DNA of 8,950 nucleotides from Rhodoferax sp. GTDB taxonomy: Bacteria; Pseudomonadota; Gammaproteobacteria; Burkholderiales; Burkholderiaceae_C. Of the stretch, positions 5,373-8,950 are shown in pieces; position 1 is the first letter of the stretch; each line of letters begins with the position of its first letter. The position numbers and the translations under genes are program-made. Under the pieces are notes generated by a model, which worked only from the letters and a program-made list of their open reading frames with translations, did not search any database and was not told the origin of the DNA. The stretch is from the NCBI GenBank assembly GCA_018882485.1, contig VERU01000074.1:1-8950 (forward strand), read 5' to 3'.

Positions 5373-7672
5373 GCGAAGTCAATCGGAGCGCGGTGATTCT
5401 GCTGCGCAATCCCTTCCAGCCCAGCCAGCGCGAGGTGATGGTCGCCGACCCGAGCCAGACCATCCGCCAGTGGTTGGGCACCCAGGGCATTGCCGAGTTC
5501 GAGCAGCCGACCGTCTGTCTCAAGAACGGCACGCAGGTGCTGCGTGCCGATTGGGCGGTCACGCCCATCGATGGCGTGGTGCTCTTCATCACCTTGCCCC
5601 AGGGCGGAGGGGGTGGAGGCGGCGGTAAGAACCCGTTGCGTACCGTCCTGATGATCGCGGTGATGGTGGTCGCCACCGTCTATGGCGGCCCCTTGGGTGC
5701 GAGCCTGGGGTTCTCAGGCAATCTGGCCACTGCGGTCGGTTCGGCCATCATCATGACGACGGGCTCTGCTTTGGTCAGTGCACTCGTGCCGCTGCCCACG
5801 CCCAACATGCCGTCCTTTGCCGCCGGCGGTGGCAACCTGGCGCAGCCGTCTCCAACCTATAGCCTGCAAGGCCAGGGCAACTATGCGAGGCTCGCGCAGC
5901 CCATCCCGGTTGTGTATGGCCGCCATCTGGTCTATCCGGACCTGGCTGCCACGCCCTATGGTGAATACCAGGGCAATGAACAGTACCTGCACCAGTTGCA
6001 CTGCATCGGTCTGGGCGAGTACGACATCGAGCAGCTGCGTATCGAAGACACGCCCATCGCCTCGTTCGAGGAAGTCACCTACCAGATCGTCCCGCCAGGC
6101 AGTCCGGTGACCTTGTTCAACCCGGACGTGGTGACTGCGCCTGAGGTGGCCGGGCAGGAGCTGCTGGCCGGCACCTGGACCGGGGGCTTTGCCATCAACC
6201 CAGCCGACAGCGACGTAACGCACATCGGCATCGACATTCTGCTGCCGCGCGGGCTGTATTACGCCAATGACGCCGGTGGACTGGACAGCCGCAGTGCCAG
6301 CTGGAAGGTGGAAGCCCGGGCGATTGACGCAGAGGGTGATCCGTTGAGTGACTGGTTCACGCTGGGCAGTGAAAACCTGACGGCTGCGACCACCACACCG
6401 CAGCGCCTGTCCTACAAATACTCGGTTGCCGCAGGGCGCTACGAGGTGCGGGCCACGCGCCTGGATGGCAAGGACACCAACTCACGCGCCGGCCACGAAG
6501 TGCGCTGGGGCGAGGCCCGTGGCTATTTGGCCGGTGGCATCACCTTCCCCGACAATGTCACGCTGCTGGCCATCCGCATGCGCGCCACCGACAACCTGTC
6601 GCAGCGCTCGAGTCGCCTGATCAACTGCATCGTCACGCGCAAGCTGCCGGTCTGGTCATCCGAATCGGGCTGGTCAACGCCGGTAACCACGCGCTCGATC
6701 GCCTGGGCCTTCGCCGACATCCTGCGCGCCAGCTACGGTGCCAAGCTGCCAGATGCCCGGATCGATCTGGCCACCTTGGCGCAACTCGATCAGGTCTGGA
6801 CCAGTCGGGGCGATCGGTTCGATGGGGTCTTTGACCAGCAGGTGACCGTCTGGGAAGCGCTGACCCGGGTGGCCCGTTGTGGGCGGGCGGTGCCGTTCCT
6901 CCAAGGCGGCATCGTGCGCCTGGTGCGCGATGAAGCCCGCTTGCTGCCGGTGGCGCTCTTCAGCCCGCGCAACATCGTCAAGAACAGCCTCAAGATCCAG
7001 TACGTGATGCCCGGCGAGGAAACGGCGGACGCGGTGACGGTGGAGTTCTTCAGCAGCCGCACCTGGAAGCCGGACGAAGTCACGGTGAGCCTGCCGGGCT
7101 CCAGCAGCGCCAACCCGGCCAAGCTGCGCCTCTTCGGTTGCACCACCGAAGCCCATGCGGTGCGTGAAGGGCTGTACCTGGCGGCGGCCAACCGTTACCG
7201 CCGCCGCATCATCACCTTGCGCACCGAACTGGAAGGCCTGATTCCCACCTACGGTGACCTGATCGCCATTGCCCATGACATGCCCAGTTGGGGCGCGGGC
7301 GGCGAGATCGTTGCCTGGGATGCCGACACCTACACCGTCACGCTGTCCGAGCCGGTCGCATTTGTCGATGGGCAAGAACATGTCATGGCCCTGCGCCGAC
7401 GCGATGGCGGCGTCAGCGGCCCGCATGCGGTGATGTCAGGCAGAGATGCGCAGCAGGTGGTCTTTGCAGATCGGCCCGACATCCGCATCGAAACCGGCCT
7501 GTCGGCCGAGCGCACACATTTCGCTTTCGGCGTTGCTAAGCACTGGAGCTTGCTGGCCCGGGTGATCGCGGTGCGCCCGCGTGGCGAGCAGGTGGAAATC
7601 ACCTGTGTGGCCGAGCACCCGGCAGTGCATAGCGCCGATGGCAGTGTCGACAGCAGCGCCGCCCCAATCTGA
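5369..7672 (+). CDS. TipJ/gpJ-like central tail tip protein with gpI-like N-terminus
   Basis: With a GTG start at 5369 the product is 767 residues. Residues 1-78 (V-I-L-L-R-N-P-F-Q-P, then P-T-V-C-L-K-N-G and L-R-A-D-W) form a small domain. Eight consecutive glycines follow (79-86), then a hydrophobic Ala/Gly/Val stretch (about 90-140), a layout like lambda gpI tail assembly proteins. From about 155, S-P-T-Y-S-L-Q-G-Q-G-N and P-I-P-V-V-Y-G-R open the TipJ body, followed by L-H-C-I-G-L-G-E-Y and I-E-D-T-P-I. A region near 440-560 (R-S-I-A-W-A-F-A-D-I-L, F-D-G-V-F-D-Q-Q, V-W-E-A-L) fits the phage-tail_3 type domain. Proteins of this kind form the tail tip and in lambda bind the receptor. This one is shorter than lambda gpJ (about 1130 residues), and I see no long C-terminal receptor-binding extension, so host recognition may lie with the upstream propeller proteins. 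Early ATG at 5162 is rejected because it encodes Arg/Ala/Pro-rich shadow sequence. Confidence 0.87.
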   Translation: MSEVNRSAVILLRNPFQPSQREVMVADPSQTIRQWLGTQGIAEFEQPTVCLKNGTQVLRADWAVTPIDGVVLFITLPQGGGGGGGGKNPLRTVLMIAVMVVATVYGGPLGASLGFSGNLATAVGSAIIMTTGSALVSALVPLPTPNMPSFAAGGGNLAQPSPTYSLQGQGNYARLAQPIPVVYGRHLVYPDLAATPYGEYQGNEQYLHQLHCIGLGEYDIEQLRIEDTPIASFEEVTYQIVPPGSPVTLFNPDVVTAPEVAGQELLAGTWTGGFAINPADSDVTHIGIDILLPRGLYYANDAGGLDSRSASWKVEARAIDAEGDPLSDWFTLGSENLTAATTTPQRLSYKYSVAAGRYEVRATRLDGKDTNSRAGHEVRWGEARGYLAGGITFPDNVTLLAIRMRATDNLSQRSSRLINCIVTRKLPVWSSESGWSTPVTTRSIAWAFADILRASYGAKLPDARIDLATLAQLDQVWTSRGDRFDGVFDQQVTVWEALTRVARCGRAVPFLQGGIVRLVRDEARLLPVALFSPRNIVKNSLKIQYVMPGEETADAVTVEFFSSRTWKPDEVTVSLPGSSSANPAKLRLFGCTTEAHAVREGLYLAAANRYRRRIITLRTELEGLIPTYGDLIAIAHDMPSWGAGGEIVAWDADTYTVTLSEPVAFVDGQEHVMALRRRDGGVSGPHAVMSGRDAQQVVFADRPDIRIETGLSAERTHFAFGVAKHWSLLARVIAVRPRGEQVEITCVAEHPAVHSADGSVDSSAAPI

Positions 7673-7680
7673 AAGGAAAG
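7672..7680 (+). promoter_or_regulatory. Purine-rich ribosome binding site of the small membrane gene
   Basis: AAAGGAAAG lies directly after the TipJ stop, and its AAGGA core (7673-7677) ends six bases before the ATG at 7684. It is among the strongest ribosome sites in the window and supports independent initiation of the lysis genes. Confidence 0.7.
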
Positions 7681-7683
7681 AAG

Positions 7684-7974
7684 ATGAACGACCCCCACCT
7701 GATGGATGGCATGGTGGTCATGCCCCATGACGAATTTGAAACCCTGCTGGAGCGCGCCGCCGAGCGTGGGGCGCGTCACGCCTTGTCCGATGTCGGCCTG
7801 GATGGCCCGGATGCTGCAAACGACATCCGCGAGCTCAGGAATCTGCTCGACGCCTTCAACGAGGCCAAGAAAACCGCTGGCCTCACGCTGGTCAAGATGC
7901 TGGTCACGGGTCTCGTGCTGGCGTTGCTCGCCGGCACCATCGTCAAAATCAAACTGTTCGGAGGCCCGCAATGA
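7684..7974 (+). CDS. DUF6127-like small membrane protein, possible holin partner
   Basis: This 96-residue protein has a cytoplasmic-looking front half and a single membrane segment. V-V-M-P-H-D-E-F-E-T-L-L-E-R-A-A-E-R-G-A-R-H-A-L (about 11-34) is an amphipathic helix, D-I-R-E-L-R-N-L-L-D-A-F (47-58) a second one, and residues about 67-87 are a hydrophobic helix ending in K-I-K-L-F-G-G. The pattern of a P-x-x-E-F-x-x-L-L-x-x-A-A-x-x-G-A helix, a D-I-R-E-L-R-x-L-L-D-A motif and one C-terminal membrane helix recalls DUF6127 phage proteins as I remember them. Function is not established. It overlaps the holin gene by four bases (ATGA), so it may be an antiholin, a second holin or a membrane anchor for the lysis system. 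No signal peptide or enzymatic motif is seen. Confidence 0.75.
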   Translation: MNDPHLMDGMVVMPHDEFETLLERAAERGARHALSDVGLDGPDAANDIRELRNLLDAFNEAKKTAGLTLVKMLVTGLVLALLAGTIVKIKLFGGPQ

Positions 7975-8399
7975 GCCCAATCTTTACAACCCTCGCCCCC
8001 GGCCTCTTCGAAGCCGGTGCCAAACTGATCGATCGCCTGATTCCCGATCCGGCCCAGCGCGAGCAGGCCAAGCTCGCTTTGTTCCAGGCCGAAGGTCAGC
8101 AGGCCCTGCAGGAAATGCAGGTCAGCCTCTCAGCCATTCTGGCCGAGGCCAATTCGGCGGACCCGTGGACCAGCCGGGCGCGCCCGACCTTCCTGTATGT
8201 GATCTACGGCGTGATCCTGCTGTCGGTGATCGGCAGCATCATCGGCATCTGGTGGCCCGCCGAGGTGTTCCAGGCCGCTGAAAACCTGTCCAAGCTGCTC
8301 AACGCGGTGCCCGAGAGCTTGTGGTGGCTCTTCGGTGCCGGCTACCTGGGTTACACCAGTGCGCGCAGCTTCGACAAATGGCGAGGTGCGCCACGCTGA
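7971..8399 (+). CDS. Holin, three-TM family
   Basis: The 142-residue product resembles the phage/GTA three-transmembrane holin family. After an amphipathic N-terminus (L-F-E-A-G-A-K-L-I-D-R-L-I-P-D-P) there is a charged helix (A-Q-R-E-Q-A-K-L-A-L-F-Q-A-E, about 28-42). The family-typical D-P-W-T-S-R-A-R-P-T-F-L-Y-V-I-Y-G motif starts at residue 64 and leads into a membrane helix (about 73-95). A second hydrophobic segment, with W-W-L-F-G-A-G-Y-L-G-Y, spans about 115-131. Holins collect in the inner membrane and open it at a set time so that lysis enzymes act. GGAGG at 7960-7964 ends six bases before the ATG, which overlaps the preceding gene. It is the last gene before the terminator. No endolysin is next to it within the window. 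Confidence 0.85.
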   Translation: MSPIFTTLAPGLFEAGAKLIDRLIPDPAQREQAKLALFQAEGQQALQEMQVSLSAILAEANSADPWTSRARPTFLYVIYGVILLSVIGSIIGIWWPAEVFQAAENLSKLLNAVPESLWWLFGAGYLGYTSARSFDKWRGAPR

Positions 8400-8563
8400 C
8401 TATCGCCAGCACCATTCAATCGATCAAGACCCCGTCTTCTTCATCTGCCTTCCCCGGCAGGTGGGGAGGGCGGGGTCTTTTGTCGTTTGTGGCGTGCGTT
8501 TTATGGTGGACATTTCTGCAGCATTGACTTGGCTTTGAGGGCGAAAAGCGCCTTCATCGGAGC
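8400..8563 (+). other. Intergenic gap between the late operon and the next gene
   Basis: These 164 bases carry no convincing gene. They hold the terminator at 8426-8481 and then about 80 bases that must include the leader of the next gene. A short GGCG/CGCC hairpin (8540-8543 with 8549-8552) lies just before the next ATG. I see no confident -35/-10 promoter pair, although the new gene needs one or relies on read-through. Short frames that cross this stretch continue out of the holin gene in other frames and look like shadows. Confidence 0.6.
8426..8481 (+). terminator. Rho-independent terminator after the holin gene
   Basis: AAGACCCCG (8426-8434) pairs perfectly with CGGGGTCTT (8471-8479), nine base pairs, followed by a T-rich tail from 8476. 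Inside the 36-base loop, CCTTCCCC (8448-8455) can pair with GGGGAGGG (8463-8470), including one G-T pair. This inner hairpin stacks directly against the outer stem on the 3' side. A competing inner pair, CTGCC with GGCAG (8445-8449 and 8456-8460), is weaker. The position 27 bases after the holin stop marks the end of the tail/lysis transcription unit. Confidence 0.85.
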
Positions 8564-8950
8564 ATGCAGAACAAAGATACCAAGCCAAGCAAACACCCCG
8601 CCCAGACGCTGACCGCCGCCCAGGTCGCCGACCGTATGGACCTGACCACGCGCCAACTGCAAGACCTGAGGCTGCGTGGCATCGGACCGCCGATCGTGCA
8701 GCACGGGCTGTCGATTCACTACAAGCTGGCTGATGTGATGGACATTGAGCGGTATGAGGTGATAGCGATCATGGAGCAGGTCCTGGCCACCAACCGGCCA
8801 TTGACCTTGCTGCGGGCAATGACGGAGCATGGCGGTTTCAAACTCTCGCCGATCCTGCAGCAGGTCAGTGTGCCAATACCGTCGCCAGTCACGGAGCCCA
8901 TCCCGGTGCCTGAAACCCCGGCACCATCCGAATTGCCCGAGCCGGCGAGT
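8564..8950 (+). CDS. Winged-helix/excisionase-like DNA-binding protein, 3'-truncated
   Basis: An open frame starts at ATG 8564 and runs through the right edge (129 codons visible, no stop). An in-frame TGA at 8525 with no start codon in between fixes this as the first usable start. Residues about 16-62 read L-T-A-A-Q-V-A-D-R-M-D-L-T-T-R-Q-L, then R-L-R-G-I-G-P-P-I-V and I-H-Y-K-L-A-D-V. This is the pattern of a MerR/AlpA/excisionase-like winged helix: helix-turn-helix, then a G-x-G-P-P turn and a Y-x-x-x-D-V wing. Residues from about 104 are proline-rich (P-I-P-S-P-V-T-E-P and P-E-T-P-A-P), suggesting a linker to a second domain outside the window. GGAG lies only one base before the ATG, so the ribosome site is poorly placed. 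It could be a regulator, an excisionase-like protein or a small terminase-like protein; the window cannot decide. Confidence 0.65.
   Translation, partial: MQNKDTKPSKHPAQTLTAAQVADRMDLTTRQLQDLRLRGIGPPIVQHGLSIHYKLADVMDIERYEVIAIMEQVLATNRPLTLLRAMTEHGGFKLSPILQQVSVPIPSPVTEPIPVPETPAPSELPEPAS

Noticed and set aside
6674..7426. Antisense frame of 250 codons opposite the TipJ gene, and similar ones at 929-1606 and 1685-2392
   Set aside because: They mirror the codon bias of well-supported sense genes in GC-rich DNA, are His/Arg/Gly rich, and show no recognisable domain or neighbouring antisense genes.
8480..8552. Promoter for the gene at 8564, using TTGTCG with TTTTAT or TTGACT with a downstream box
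   Set aside because: TTGTCG to TTTTAT has a spacer of only 13 bases, and TTGACT at 8524 has no -10-like box at a proper distance.

Overview
The window is the tail-tip, host-recognition and lysis end of the late-gene block of a siphophage-like prophage or phage. All convincing genes are on the + strand. The DNA looks GC-rich, with codon use strongly biased to G or C at third positions, which suggests a phage of a high-GC proteobacterium (a beta- or gammaproteobacterium is my guess). No host gene, tRNA, integrase or attachment site is visible, so prophage versus free phage cannot be decided from this sequence.

Layout. (1) 1-414: 3' part of a small tail protein that runs off the left edge. (2) 432-4417: a host-contact cassette. 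It holds an alanine-rich coiled-coil fibre/adaptor protein (432-1070), then two related large proteins (1067-2737 and 2771-4417). Each large protein has a short carbohydrate-binding-like N-terminus followed by eight RCC1-type repeats, predicted to fold as a beta-propeller. (3) 4417-7672: a lambda L-K-I/J-like tail-tip assembly series: a DUF1833 minor tail protein, an NlpC/P60-type tail assembly peptidase, and a TipJ/gpJ-like central tip protein whose N-terminus looks like gpI. (4) 7684-8399: two small membrane proteins, a DUF6127-like protein and a three-TM-family holin. (5) 8426-8481: a strong rho-independent terminator closing the late operon. (6) 8564 to the right edge: the 5' part of a new gene encoding a winged-helix/excisionase-like DNA-binding domain followed by a proline-rich segment. 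It stays open to the window end.

The genes are packed as one transcription unit. Stop and start codons overlap at 1067-1070, 4417, 4956-4959, 5369-5372 and 7971-7974, and the other gaps are only 11-33 bases. No internal promoter was seen. The parts make sense together: the NlpC protein and TipJ protein build the tail tip, the coiled-coil protein and the two propeller proteins are candidates for receptor binding, and the holin pair times lysis. No endolysin is in the window.

The most unusual part is the tandem pair of RCC1-propeller proteins, placed upstream of the L/K/J-like genes rather than after J. This may be a little-described propeller-based receptor-recognition module.
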